A DNA stretch of 64,000 nt. It comes from Dromiciops gliroides (Eukaryota; Chordata; Mammalia; Microbiotheria; Microbiotheriidae). Under the pieces are notes generated by a model. It searched no databases, was not told the origin of the DNA, and worked only from the letters and a program-made list of their open reading frames with translations. The stretch lies in NCBI RefSeq assembly GCF_019393635.1, contig NC_057863.1, forward strand, positions 3,920,647 through 3,984,646. The letters are read 5' to 3'. Below are positions 10,141 through 20,880 of the stretch, piece after piece; the first letter of the stretch is position 1, and each line of letters starts with the position of its first letter. The position numbers were made by a program, and so were the translations under genes.

Positions 10141-11092
10141 AAAAATAGCATGATTCAGTCTATATTCAAAAAATATCAGTTCTCTCTCTGGAGGTGAATG
10201 CTTCATTTTTAGTTCTTTGAGATTCTCTTGGATCATTGTCTTGCTGAGAAGAGTTAAGTCATTCACAGTTCATCCAACAATATGGCTGTCTCTGTGCACA
10301 ATGTTCTCCTGGTTCTGCTCACTTCACTCTACATCAGTCCATACAACTCTTTCCAGGCCTTTCTGAAGTCATCCTGCTGGTCATTTCTTAGAGCACAAGA
10401 ATATCACCACCATATAGCACAGTTTGTTTAGTCATTCCCCACTTGATGGGCATTCCTTTGCCGCCACAAAAAAAGCAGCTACAAATATTTGTGTACAAAT
10501 ACAAACAGGTCCATTTTTGCTTTTTGTATGTCTTTGGGATACAGACCTAGTCGTAGTGTTGTTGGGTCAAAGGGTAGGCCCAGTTCTATAGCCCTCTGGA
10601 CCATAGTTCTAAATTGCTCTCCAGAAAGGTTGGATCGACTCATAGCTTTACCATCAGTGAATTAGCATCCCAGCTTTCCCACATCTTTTCCAACATCCAA
10701 CATTTATCATTTCCCTTTTTTTTTTGTCATATCAGCCACTCTGATAGATGTGAGGTTGTACTTCAGAGCTGTTTCAATTTGCATTTCTTTATTCAATAGC
10801 AATTCTGAGCATTTTTCATATGACCATAGATAACTTTGATTTCTTTGTCTGAAAACTGACTGTTCGGATCCTTTGACCATTTCTAAATTGGGGAATAACT
10901 TGTATTCTTATAAATGTGACTCAGTTCTCTCTGTATTTGAGAAATGAAGCCTTTATCAGAGATATTTGTTGCATACCCCTACATTTTTCTGCTTTCCTTA
11001 TTTGCATGGTTTTTATGAAAAAAATATTTTACATCATCAAAATGATCTCTTTTACACTTTGATATGCTCTCTATATTTTCTTTGGTCCTAAA
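10141..11092 (-). mobile_element. L1 LINE 3' fragment, antisense
   Basis: Nearly 1 kb of marsupial L1 collinear with 1-1187, for example 'aaattgctctccagaaaggttggatc' near 10610 and 'gaagcctttatcagagatatttg' near 10950. Open frames are short. Confidence 0.85.
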
Positions 11093-11345
11093 TATAAGCA
11101 GAAAGAAGGACAGCCCCTGCCCTCAAAGACGCTGCATTCTAATGGGGGGAGTAGAACCCTGAAAGGGCATAGCAGAGAATGTCCCGAGAGCCAGGAGAGG
11201 AAGCTGGAGAGAGACAAGACGTGCCTGGGCACTCTCCTTCGCACGGAGCCTCTGGGAGGAAGGGCCTGGGGTGGGGCCGAGGGGACCCAGACTGAGAAGT
11301 CCAGTGATGGAGGAGGGAGCACAGCAGAGACAGCAGAGCCAGAGG
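11093..11345 (-). mobile_element. L2 LINE 3' fragment, antisense
   Basis: The block 'cagcccctgccctcaaagacgctgcattctaatggggg' is the antisense of the L2 3' UTR segment that encodes the gggagcttgagggcaggg motif. The remainder to 11345 is less clear. Confidence 0.55.
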
Positions 11346-12487
11346 CCTGGCTAGCACTTCTTTCTTCCATCTTTTTCACAAGGGCAGGAGCGTCTTTGGA
11401 TCGACACATTCCCCAATCAACCAGTGTCCTAACTGTCCAAAAAGGAGATAAAGGGATTCTAGTGTGACTTGGCCTTCTTTCATAAATTTTTTGGAGTTTC
11501 TACTTTCTTTTCTCAACGTTTGCCAACCATCCCTTTGACCAAGAACTCTAGAATTTTCCCAGGAATAGAAGCCCAATTCACTGGCCTATCACGTGCGGAT
11601 TTATTCTCTTTACCTATTTTACCCTTCACTCCTGCAGTACCTGCCCTGGCCAGAACTTTTCAGTACCAAGCGCAATGTTTCAGCCATAACCTCGGCCAGT
11701 CCTGCTGTCACAGAGTTTGTGTGACCTGGCCATACGAAGGGCAGTCAGGTGACCTCATAAAGTGCCCTCCTGGTCATTTCGAGTCTTCCTTCTCCAGAGC
11801 TGGGAGCTTTCCCCATCGGCAGAGAAAAACAGAACAATAAGGGAGCCCTCAGCCCTTGTCGGTTACCACGGTGCCGCCCACCCCATCCTCGACCTGTTCT
11901 GGTCCTTCTCTCCCACTGGAGCTACAGCAAACACACAAACCTTTGTGTCGTTGTCGCCTTCTTGCTCCTTCCCCGGGCACCGGCACTGTCAGTGATTGCG
12001 GATGAGACTTGGAAGAACCAGAGACATGGAGGGAAAGGCAGGTGTCCCCTGTCTAGGCTGCCCAGTGATCCCCCTTTGGCCTTCTCAGGGGTGACTGTGT
12101 GGTGGGGCACGTGCCCTGATGATGGAGAGGCCTGGCTTCACAGCTCAGAAGCAACCAGGTCAGAAACTCAGCTCCCTTACCAGCCTTGAACAAAGGCGCT
12201 GGGCGTGGGGCCAATGGGTGGGATGAAGACAACCCCTCCCTAATACCTACTAAGCCTTCCAAGCACAGATCTTATTCCATGATTATGATTAACACGCTTC
12301 TCTTCTTGGCACTCAAGGCTTCTTCCTGTCCCTAAGTAGAAAAGTGGGTTTGATTGAAAAAAAGTGGAGCTGGTGGCGGGGAAGGGGAAAGAAGACACTT
12401 CAAAAGGAAAATATAAACCAGTGGTTTTTAACAGGCTCAGATATAGTTTCTTAATCCTGTAAAAATGTTAAAGTGGCTTATGTAGCA
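11346..12487. other. Non-repetitive sequence, no gene seen
   Basis: Several overlapping frames of up to 123 codons on both strands show no domain or compositional sign of coding. No interspersed repeat was recognised. Confidence 0.45.
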
Positions 12488-12663
12488 ATGAGACAGAGAC
12501 AGAGGCAAAGAGAGAGACAGAGGCAGAGACAGACAGAGACAAAGAGAGAGAGAGAGAGACAGAGGCAGAGAGACAGAGACAAAGAGAGAGACAGAGGCAG
12601 AGAGAGACAGAGACAGAGAGAGACAGAGAGAGACAGAGAGAGACAGAGACAAAGAGAGAGGGA
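12488..12663. repeat. (GAGACA)n-type purine-rich repeat
   Basis: Irregular alternation of GAGA and GACA units, about 175 bp. All three frames on both strands are open across it, giving spurious RQRQRE and SLSLC peptides. Confidence 0.95.
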
Positions 12664-12691
12664 AGGAACTGCTGGAGCTAGATGAATGAAT

Positions 12692-12880
12692 GGCTTTAGT
12701 GGTTTTAGAATGCTGAACTTGGAGCCAGGAAGACCTGGGTTCAAATCTTGCCCCTGCTATTTACTTAGCCGTGTGACCCTGGGTTAGTCACTTAAATTCT
12801 CTCTGTCTCCTGATCTGCACAGTGAAGGGGTTCACTTCTGAGGTCCTTTCTGGATTTAGTCTATGAACCAATGAAAACTG
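12692..12880 (+). mobile_element. MIR/THER1-type CORE-SINE
   Basis: The head 'aatgctgaacttggagccaggaagacctgggttcaaatc' leads into ccgtgtgaccctgggttagtcac and then a 'ctgatctgcacagtgaaggggttc' core, the MIR order on the plus strand. Confidence 0.75.
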
Positions 12881-13865
12881 GTCAGTCCCCCGTGGGGCGT
12901 GTGGACTTGTTGGCACATCAGCATTATGGCTGACCTCAGTAACCACCCTGTTTAATCTCTGGAAATGAGATTCAGAACCTCAAGTCTAGACAGGAACTAA
13001 TGGATCCTGTCTCATGTTACACCCTTCCAGGCTTCTCTGTGCCCTGTACTGCTGACTATTGAGGTGAGCTTGGCAGGATTCAGAAGAGCCTTCTGGGGGC
13101 CTGGGCAGCCAAGGGCCTTCTTCACATGCTGAATTCCAGGCTTTGGGGAATGGCACACGAGAAGCTGGGGGGCCTCAGTCACTCATCTTCTTGGGGGGCA
13201 GATCACATCTGGGGCAGAGCAGGGGGCAGCCACTTGATAGCTCCTCCTGGGCCTCAGCTCTCCCCTTCTTGCTTCATCATGTCTGTTCTGACTGGGCTGG
13301 CTTTCAACAGGGAATGAACTCCCCTCTTGCTCTGACCCCCACCTGCTTCCTCTCTGCCTCTTAGGGCCTAGAGGCACCCACGCCCAGCCTGACAGAGGAA
13401 AGAGAGGGGCCTCACAGTAAACAAGACACCCTCCGAGGACCTGAAAAGGCTGCTCTCTTGTCGAGGCAAGTTCATCGAGGCTGGGTGGCCCAGGGGAGGA
13501 TGCAGAGGGCCTCCTTGGCAGGAACTTCCTTCCAAAAGTGTGAGAGGCTGGGGGTTTGGGCTCACAGCCAGGTGAACTGGGGTGGAGGCTGCCCATGGCT
13601 ATCAGCACCTGGGCCCTGGCAAGGATGCTCTGTGCACATGGCCTGGTACACTGCCTGCGTGCCTTCTTCCAAAAGGTCTGACCTTTCTGGGGACTGATCT
13701 ATGATCCCTGAAAGAGGACCAAAGAGAGGAGTGCTCAGCCGCAGGCATGGACAAGCTCACTCACTTGAGGCAAAGCTGACAGAGCCTGCATTTTGGGGGA
13801 ATCCCTGTTTCCTCATGCTCTAGTCCCTCTCACCCTCTGAACTTATTGCTGAGCCATGGAACCTC
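12881..13865. other. Non-repetitive sequence, no gene seen
   Basis: GC-richer sequence. A 141-codon minus-strand frame (13183-13608) starts at an ordinary ATG but has no recognisable fold or family and overlaps other open frames, so it is not called. Confidence 0.4.
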
Positions 13866-13869
13866 ACCC

Positions 13870-13965
13870 TGGGAATGGCCAGAGAGACCTTCGGGCCCTT
13901 TTACCAATGAGGAAACCAAGGGCCAGGGACGTTCGGGGATTTTTCAAAGGCCCGGTGGGTAGGGA
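13870..13965 (-). mobile_element. MIR-like fragment
   Basis: The antisense MIR core 'cccttttaccaatgaggaaaccaagggccaggga' is followed by a decayed tail. Confidence 0.5.
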
Positions 13966-14084
13966 ATGGCAACTCTGGGCTGTCAGAACCAACATTAGGG
14001 GCACTGCCCCTCAGTGGAGAGCTCTTTGCCAGCCCCCAGCTACTCCTCTGTGCCACAGCAGATGCCATTGGGTTCCTGGAAAAG

Positions 14085-14268
14085 ACCCGAAGTGGCCCTG
14101 TCTCATTGGACACCTGAGGGAACAGAGGCTCCACTGGTCCTCCGCATCAACCATGATGAACCGGAAGGGACCCCAACACCACGCAGCCTTATCTGTCTAG
14201 AGGGACTAAATGACTTTCCCCAGGTCACCACAGGAGACTGGGGCAGAGCTGAGATTCTACTACAGGTG
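14085..14268 (-). mobile_element. MIR-like fragment
   Basis: Antisense CORE-SINE traces: 'ggacacctgagggaacagaggc', then 'gactaaatgactttccccaggtcaccacaggagactggggcagagctgagatt'. A gap between the blocks suggests decay or an internal insertion. Confidence 0.5.
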
Positions 14269-14279
14269 CTTGGGTTTGC

Positions 14280-14495
14280 ATTAAACACTTCTGCAATTAT
14301 CCTCATGTCAAGCCTGGCACGGAGTCGGTGCAATTCAGAGCGTTTCTGTTGAGGCACATGTGTGTGGGGAGCTGTGTTAGGCTCCATGGCTACAAAGAAA
14401 GAATCATGACAGCCCCTTTCCTGAAGAGACTTACATTTCACTGGGGAATAGGCCCTGTGCATTCAAATGTCAAGAGAAAATCAGTACAAAGTGTC

Positions 14496-14585
<90 letters not shown>

Positions 14586-15425
14586 CTAGTAGCTGCAGGT
14601 GGTGGGTGGAGGGGCAGTTAGGCAAGGTCCCAAGTAAAAGGTGTAAAGGTGTCCCCTGAGCTATGCTTTGAGGCCATCCTATGCAGAGGAGGGGATTCTG
14701 GGGGGAGGGAGAATGGAGGAAAAAGGAGAAGATAAAGGAGGAGGAGGAGGGGAAAAAAAGAAGGAAGAGGTACAGAAGGTAGGGGAGGTGGTGGGAGCAG
14801 ATGATGAATGAATGTATTCTGGCCTTGGGGATTGCAAAGGCATGGAGAAGGGAGAAAGAATGTTTTGTACAGGGAACAGACAGAAGGCCAGCTTGGCTAA
14901 AACTAAGGGTGGCTGTAGGAGCTAGTGTGGAATAAAGTTGGAAAAGTAAGCAGAAGTCCAGTTGTGCTCATCATGGCTGCTGCAGGGATTGGTCAGGAAA
15001 GGTCTCATGCTGGAGAAAGCTAGAGATTCAGTGCCAGGAAACTAGGGAGACAGGTTTGGACAATTTAACAGATCAAATCGAGGTTCTAGATATCAGTTTG
15101 CTGGCTGCTGGAAGACAAATGGGAGAGTGGAAGAGACTTGAATCAAGGAGCTTAGAGGCTATAACAAAGATCCACATAAGAGGTTCTGGGGTCCCAGCTG
15201 GGATGATGTCCCTAGGAGTAAAGAGAGCAAGGTGCTTTCAAGGGACGTTTTGGAGATAGAAGCAACAAGGCTTGTCCATTGATCAGAGATGGAAAAATCA
15301 AGGATGACCCCCAAACTGTGAACCCATTAGATTGAAAGTGGGACTGGCAACAGAGACTGAGAAGTTCGAAGGAAGGATGATTTGGGGAAAATAAAAGACA
15401 AACTAACCATTGACTTTTAGTTGCC
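14280..15425 (-). mobile_element. L2 LINE, antisense, with (GA)n inside
   Basis: From the 3' end inward on the minus strand: 'gctgtgttaggctccatggctacaaagaaag' near 14370, a (GA)n expansion, then 'ggcatggagaagggagaaagaatg' near 14840 and 'ggatgacccccaaactgtgaacc' near 15303. These blocks follow the order of the L2 3' UTR and ORF2 end read in antisense. Strongly decayed. Confidence 0.65.
14496..14582. repeat. (GA)n microsatellite
   Basis: GA dinucleotides with one AAAG interruption at about 14520. It sits within the antisense L2. Confidence 0.98.
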
Positions 15426-16686
15426 TGGAGGAAAAGGTCTTCTTTAGACCTGGTCTGGGGCAGTCACAGTTCCCAGGCTCTGGTGTTTGTTTCCCTACAA
15501 TAATATGACTTCCTCTGGAATTTTTTTTTAAAGACAACAAACACATAAGTTTCTAGTCCTGAAAAATCCCTAAATGTGGACCATGTGTCTGATTCCTGTG
15601 TGGCCAAGTGAGTGGCATTTCCAAACATCCACAACTTATTTCCATGTTAAAATAATTCCACGCTCAGCTAAGCCCCACTTACACACAAGTGTGCACCTGT
15701 TAAAATAGGTCATTTTTCACTGTTAGTCTTCTACATTCCATGTGGGGAGGGTGTGGGAAGCCTAGAAAAACGCCCCCAGAAAGCCACTGAGGGCATCCCA
15801 AAGCTCAGGCTGTCCTTAGGCCCATCTATTCCAGAGATCTGTGAGATTCGGGCAGTTCCTATGCTTCCCAGGGGACACTCCTGGGCCAGATGTGAGGACT
15901 GAAGCACTTGTGGGAAATCCTCAGAGTCCTTACTTCCTTCTACTCCCTATTATTTTAAAATTCAGTTTCATGGAGTTGATCAAACTCTGGGTGTTCGACC
16001 AATGGAGATATTCTGTAAGATTCCAACAGCTTCTACCTCTTCTGGAAACCTGAGGACCATTAATGATTGAGCCCCAGAACAATGATTTCATTAGTACTTT
16101 GGCTGGTGGGGAGGGTGACTTTGCAATAAATAACTTTAAACCTCACTTGAACAAATGGACAGAAAACACTTTGAGTAGGGAAGCCTTGGTCTTGGTGGAG
16201 ATTTTCCTATGCCAGTCTCCCATTAATTTAGAAAAATGACTCCCTTAGCTCTTGAGAGCTCACCACATTTTCTGCAGATCATGCAAAAGAGGAATAACCT
16301 GCACGCAAACAATGAGGATGCCTGGCCAGGCAGAGGACCCAGAGTGAATTCATGACAATGAATCCATGAGCCCCAGGCCTTGTCCCCGAAGGCATGTTTC
16401 ACCCCTCATGTCATGACTGGTGGGGTTCTAGAGTTTAACTGTCTAATCTTTTCTTGCAGTTTATTTCAAAGTGAGGGGACTTCTCTCAGTGGGATAGGGC
16501 ATAATTCCTGCCTTGGGGAATCCCAAATTAGGCTGTGTGTGTCCAGAGGAAAAAGATCCTCTCCCTTGACAATGAGAAAGACAAATGACTTCTTTCTCTT
16601 GGGTCTTAGCCTAGAAGCACATGGGAGTGACTTACAAAATGGCACCTTTGTACTCCTCTTTATGAAGGGTGCAGGGAGGGAGGAGT
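15426..16686. other. Non-repetitive sequence, no gene seen
   Basis: No transposon was recognised. The run 15530-15740 has few signs of repeat decay and several TAAA/ATTA-rich boxes; it might be a conserved non-coding element, which only an alignment could show. Confidence 0.4.
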
Positions 16687-16704
16687 AAGAAGTAGCAGGA
16701 AAGG

Positions 16705-16870
16705 ATGCAGCTAGGTGGCACAGTGGATAAACACCGGCCCTGGAGTCAGGAGTACCTGAGTTCAAATCCGGCCTCAGACACTTAACACTTACTAGCTGTG
16801 TGACCCTAGGCAAGTCATTTAACCCCAATTGCCTCACCAAAAAAACCCCCAAAAAAACAAAACAAAAAAA
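16705..16870 (+). mobile_element. Marsupial SINE, first of two at one target
   Basis: Ends ccccaattgcctcacc plus a mixed A/C tail. Target-site duplication gaagtagcaggaaagg at 16689-16704 and 16871-16886. Confidence 0.95.
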
Positions 16871-16886
16871 GAAGTAGCAGGAAAGG

Positions 16887-17036
16887 GGTAGTTAGGTGGC
16901 ACAGTGGATAAAGAAAGCATTGGCCCTGGATTCAGGAGAACCTGAGTTCAAATCTGACCTCAGACACTTGACACTAGCTGTGTGACCCTGGGCAAGTCAC
17001 TTAACCCTCATTGCCCCACAAAAAAAAAAAAAAAGA
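16887..17036 (+). mobile_element. Marsupial SINE, second of two at one target
   Basis: Ends ccctcattgccccac plus an A-run. It uses the same target word as its neighbour: gaagtagcaggaaag at 16871-16885, then gaagaagcaggaaag (one mismatch) at 17041-17055. It has a 4-bp insertion after the A box (aaagaaagcattgg). Confidence 0.95.
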
Positions 17037-17084
17037 AGAAGAAGAAGCAGGAAAGAACACTGCATGGAGCCTCTTGAGCTTAGA

Positions 17085-17215
17085 GGGCCGGTCTGGGTGC
17101 CTGGGTGGCCCTGGGGAAATGCGTGCCCCACTCTGGGCTGTGGTTCCATCCTCTAGAGAATGACATGCTTGGAGTCTATGACTTCAAAGGTTCTTTGCAG
17201 CTCCAAATGATGCTA
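17085..17215 (+). mobile_element. MIR-like fragment, decayed
   Basis: Blocks 'gtggccctggggaaat' and 'ttctttgcagctccaaatgatgctaagac' follow the order of a MIR 3' half. The 5' half is not recognisable. Confidence 0.4.
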
Positions 17216-18064
17216 AGACATTGAATTGGGTCCCGAATACCAGGAAAACAAAGTCACCAAGGGGAACTGATTTTGCTTCTCATTTCCCCAAAATATATCT
17301 ACCAATAAAAGAAAATTTAAAAATAAAATAAAACAATGGGTGATTTCCAATCTTCAGAAAACAGCCCAGCTCAAATCCTGGGCTGGGCTCATCCTCTGGC
17401 TGCCACAGTGTATAATCCACTTAACTTCTCCCTGCCCCACCCCACAGGCATAACCTTCTCTTTCCCATGGTTTCCAGACAGCCCTGCTGGTGTGGCTGTC
17501 TCATAAATGCCAGCTGTTCATCCCAAGGGAGTCCAGTGGAAAGGCAAAATCATTTCCGTAGAAACACCTCCTCCAGTGTTTCTTGTTAATGGTGGATTGG
17601 TATCTTAGACTCCCACAACCCGGCCATTCTACTTATCCAGTGCTCTGTCAACACATGAATCCTTTGCAAATGATCATCTAGCCTCAGCTTGAATACCTCT
17701 CAAATTCAGAACTCACTACCACTGAAAGTCTCCATCCCATTCATCTAGCTAGCATTATTTTCCTTATCTACCTCCCTGTGATCACAACCAAGTCATGCCA
17801 TCTCTCCTTAGATCAGCATTTTCCAAACAAAGCGATAGGTATGGTGAATCTCAGTGACCAGACACCCAACTCAGCCCTCCTTTCTCTTCTTTGCTGGGCC
17901 CTTCCCAATGACCAGGGAGGAGTATGGAAGGGAAACAGGAGCTGCTGCTGCTGCTGTATGAGTTCAGGGGAGGCCATGTGACTAACATGCCCACACTGCT
18001 AATTACACATTTCCACTGCATTTTAAGAGTTAAAAATTAGCTTGTAAAGTCACTTGTGTAGCTT
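17216..18064. other. Non-repetitive sequence with a short CTG run
   Basis: No supportable gene. A (CTG)5 run lies at about 17940-17956. A frame of 67 codons spans it without family resemblance. Confidence 0.4.
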
Positions 18065-18250
18065 CCTTTAGGTCTCAAGACTAAATCCCACCTTCTGCCA
18101 GAAGCCTTTCCTCATCTTGTTCAATCCTAGTGCCTTCCCTCTGAGCCTGTGATGTTCACTTTAGCCGGCCTATAGCTCGTTTGTGCCTAGGTGTTGGTAT
18201 GTTGTCCCCTTTATTAGACTGGCGGAAAGGCAGTGAGCTCTTGAACTCAT
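18065..18250 (+). mobile_element. L2 LINE 3' fragment
   Basis: The blocks 'ggtctcaagactaaatcccaccttctgccagaagcctttcc' and 'cctttattagactggcggaaaggcagtgagctcttg' follow the L2 3' UTR. Confidence 0.65.
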
Positions 18251-18768
18251 GACACAGTTGCTCCAAAAAACATCCAAATAATGCCATAGGGCAATGCCTG
18301 GAGAAGCAAAACCCACAGAAGAATGTGCTGAAATCATCTTCTAACCAAGAACGGCTTGGAAGGTCAGAAGGAGGGAGCTGCTGTGCTGATACAGGAGTTT
18401 ATCCCAACCCCACAGTCACCCTGACACAGATCCAGTCCCAGGAAGGCCTCACCAGAGAAGGAGACCCCCAGGGCCTCTGAATCAGCTGAAGCACCAGTGT
18501 CGTCTGGAACTAAGCTCACAGTCTGGTGAGAGGGCTGAGCCCTGGGCAGGGGGGAGACTACAGGGGTCTATGCTGGTGCTGAGGCAGAACTTGGGTTTTT
18601 CACTCCTGCTGGGAACCAGGAAGTAGGCTTGAGTAGCAGTGGCCCAGGTAGGGGAGGGGCATAGGCTCGTCGGAGCTGACAACCACGACACACAAAGCTG
18701 GTTGATTAGCAAGTTGGTCTGGGGTCATCTAGGACCAGGGAACAGGCCAGGCGAGTGAAGAACCTGAT
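18251..18768. other. Non-repetitive sequence, no gene seen
   Basis: Ends at an assembly gap. Frames are short and unremarkable. Confidence 0.4.
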
Positions 18769-18968
18769 NNNNNNNNNNNNNNNNNNNNNNNNNNNNNNNN
18801 NNNNNNNNNNNNNNNNNNNNNNNNNNNNNNNNNNNNNNNNNNNNNNNNNNNNNNNNNNNNNNNNNNNNNNNNNNNNNNNNNNNNNNNNNNNNNNNNNNNN
18901 NNNNNNNNNNNNNNNNNNNNNNNNNNNNNNNNNNNNNNNNNNNNNNNNNNNNNNNNNNNNNNNNNNNN
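18769..18968. other. Assembly gap, 200 N
   Basis: A run of exactly 200 N. Open frames drawn across it are artefacts. Confidence 1.
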
Positions 18969-19004
18969 ATAACCATGATCTTTCTTTCCAACATCTTAAG
19001 AACC

Positions 19005-19130
19005 CTTTGAGATAGGGAGAACAAATACTATGTCCCCGTGACCTCCATTTTCAGACCAGAAAACTGCTGCAGACAGCAGAGTCACAGAGGGGGCCAAGGA
19101 CAGATCTGGGAACGACCCCAAGCCCTAGAC
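19005..19130 (-). mobile_element. MIR-like fragment
   Basis: Antisense traces 'ctccattttcagaccagaaaactgctgcagacagcagagtcac'. The gap to the left truncates it. Confidence 0.4.
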
Positions 19131-19444
19131 ACTTCATCCTGGGCTCCTTTCTCTGCACCAAGGGGAAGGGTTTTCCCCACACGTCCCCTCCCCCACCCTT
19201 GCCAGCCTCATTCTGAACCTGAAAAGGGGAGCCTGGATCTGCAATGAATTGAAACATTAGGAAGGAATCTTCCATGTTCAGGGTTTTTCCAGGGAAATGG
19301 ATTCAAGACAAGCAGGGATTGCCTCATGAGGCCTTGGCATCCTGGCATTGCCATTGTCCTTGGAAAGTCTCTATGTATAGCTGAGTAGTGTGTTCATCAC
19401 TGAGATCTTCAGATAGCTTTCTTGTGGTATGCTCAGTTTATCAG

Positions 19445-19544
19445 NNNNNNNNNNNNNNNNNNNNNNNNNNNNNNNNNNNNNNNNNNNNNNNNNNNNNNNN
19501 NNNNNNNNNNNNNNNNNNNNNNNNNNNNNNNNNNNNNNNNNNNN
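19445..19544. other. Assembly gap, 100 N
   Basis: A run of exactly 100 N that ends at the poly(T) of an antisense SINE. The missing sequence may be longer than 100 bp. Confidence 1.
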
Positions 19545-19693
19545 TTTTTTTTAATTTGGTGAGGCAATTGGGGTTAAGTGACTTGCCCAGGGTCACACAG
19601 CTAGTAAGTGTTAAGTGTCTGAGGCCAGATTTGAACTCAGGTCCTCCTGAATCCAGGGCTGGGTGCTCTATCCACTGTGCCACCTAGCTGCCC
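19545..19693 (-). mobile_element. Marsupial SINE, antisense
   Basis: Reads poly(T), gaggcaattgggg, the B box complement and cacctagctgccc. It is of the 'caattgcctc' subfamily. The left target-site duplication is lost in the gap. Confidence 0.93.
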
Positions 19694-19732
19694 TATTATT
19701 TTTAAAATAATCCATTAAAATCTAGGCATACC

Positions 19733-19990
19733 TGTAAGAAATGATGAGCAGGAGGAGTTCAGAGAAACCTGGAGGGTCTTACGTGAGCTGATGATGAGTG
19801 AGATGAGCAGAACCAGAAGAACATTGTACACAGTATCATCAACTGTGGAGTATAGATGCTGAATGAACCATACTATTTCTTTTGTTTTTGGTGCTGTTGG
19901 TTTTTTTTTCTATTTTGAGGTTTTTCATCATTGCTCTGATTTTTTCTTATAACAGGACTAATGCAGAAATAGGATTAATGTTATTATGTG

Positions 19991-20025
<35 letters not shown>

Positions 20026-20200
20026 ATAGATATCTATATCTATATATAGATATAACCTATATCAGATTACCTGCTGTCTAGGGGAGGAAGGAGGGAGGGA
20101 GAAAAATCTGAAATTGTAAAGCTTGTATAAACAAAAGTTGAGAACTATCTTTACATGTAACGGAAAAAATAAAATACCTTATATGTAAAATAAAATTAAA
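19733..20200 (+). mobile_element. L1 LINE 3' end, 5'-truncated, with 16-bp TSD
   Basis: Sense-strand marsupial L1 3' UTR: 'gatgagcagaaccagaagaacattgtacac', a TG/TA-rich stretch, 'caaaagttgagaactatctttacatgtaac' and an A-rich tail. A perfect 16-bp duplication, aaaatctaggcatacc, lies at 19717-19732 and 20201-20216. Confidence 0.95.
19988..20055. repeat. TA/TG alternating tract in the L1 3' UTR
   Basis: (TA)n, then (TG)n, then TAGATATC units, lying inside the L1 3' end. Confidence 0.9.
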
Positions 20201-20379
20201 AAAATCTAGGCATACCATGTCTGTAATGTGGTAGATAATGGAATTTGGCAGACTGATTGGGATGTCACACCTGTCCTGTTCTGAGTGACCTATGCTGCTG
20301 ATGTCAGCAGAAGAAACCACTCTCCAAAGGCAGTTTGAAGGACCTCCCCTTTTGGGGGAAGGAGAGTAAACGCTCAATG

Positions 20380-20880
20380 AGGGGAGCTCAGTCTTTTTCT
20401 GGTGTCACTCTCTTTCCCGTGGTGTGAGCTGCAGGAGCAGGCAAAAAAGGGTTTCTCTCTTGGCGGTTTGTCCTGTGAGCCCTGGCTGCAAATCTGTTTC
20501 CCATTGAAACTACGGACCCCAGGTGGTGAGTTAACGTATGAGCCCCACTCTTTTGAATTAGCTGAACTGGAAGCGAGTTTGGGGATTGTATAGACTTAGG
20601 TTAGAGTTAGGGGGATTATCCAATTTTCTTTTTCCCTATTCCCTTGTCTTTGATTTTATTAATTTCACCTTTGCTGTTTATTTTATTCCCATTAATAAAA
20701 CTGGATTCGTTTGTGGGAAAGAGGCTATTAGGCTCCTTTCTTATTGGCCTGGGAGAAATATCTTAAAAAGGCAGTTCGGAGGGGAGGGAGTTTCAGACCT
20801 AGAAGTTCTTCATTATTTCTGAACCCCAATATTAAGGCAAGCAACTCTCCCTATATCAAATTTGGCCCCATCAGTAACAT
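20380..20880 (+). mobile_element. LTR-like element, copy A
   Basis: An AATAAA at about 20695 is preceded by a pyrimidine-rich U3/R-like stretch and followed by a 3' block, ccccaatattaaggcaagc ... aaatttggcccc. The same block order occurs at 62640-62749. The pattern suits the 3' part of a retroviral-type LTR. The 5' edge is not clear and may reach back to about 20217. No coding capacity is attached. Confidence 0.5.

Noticed and set aside
17935..17960. CTG repeat as an expansion-prone locus
   Set aside because: Only about five units; too short to be remarkable.
18725..19024. Open frames spanning N runs
   Set aside because: Gap artefacts.
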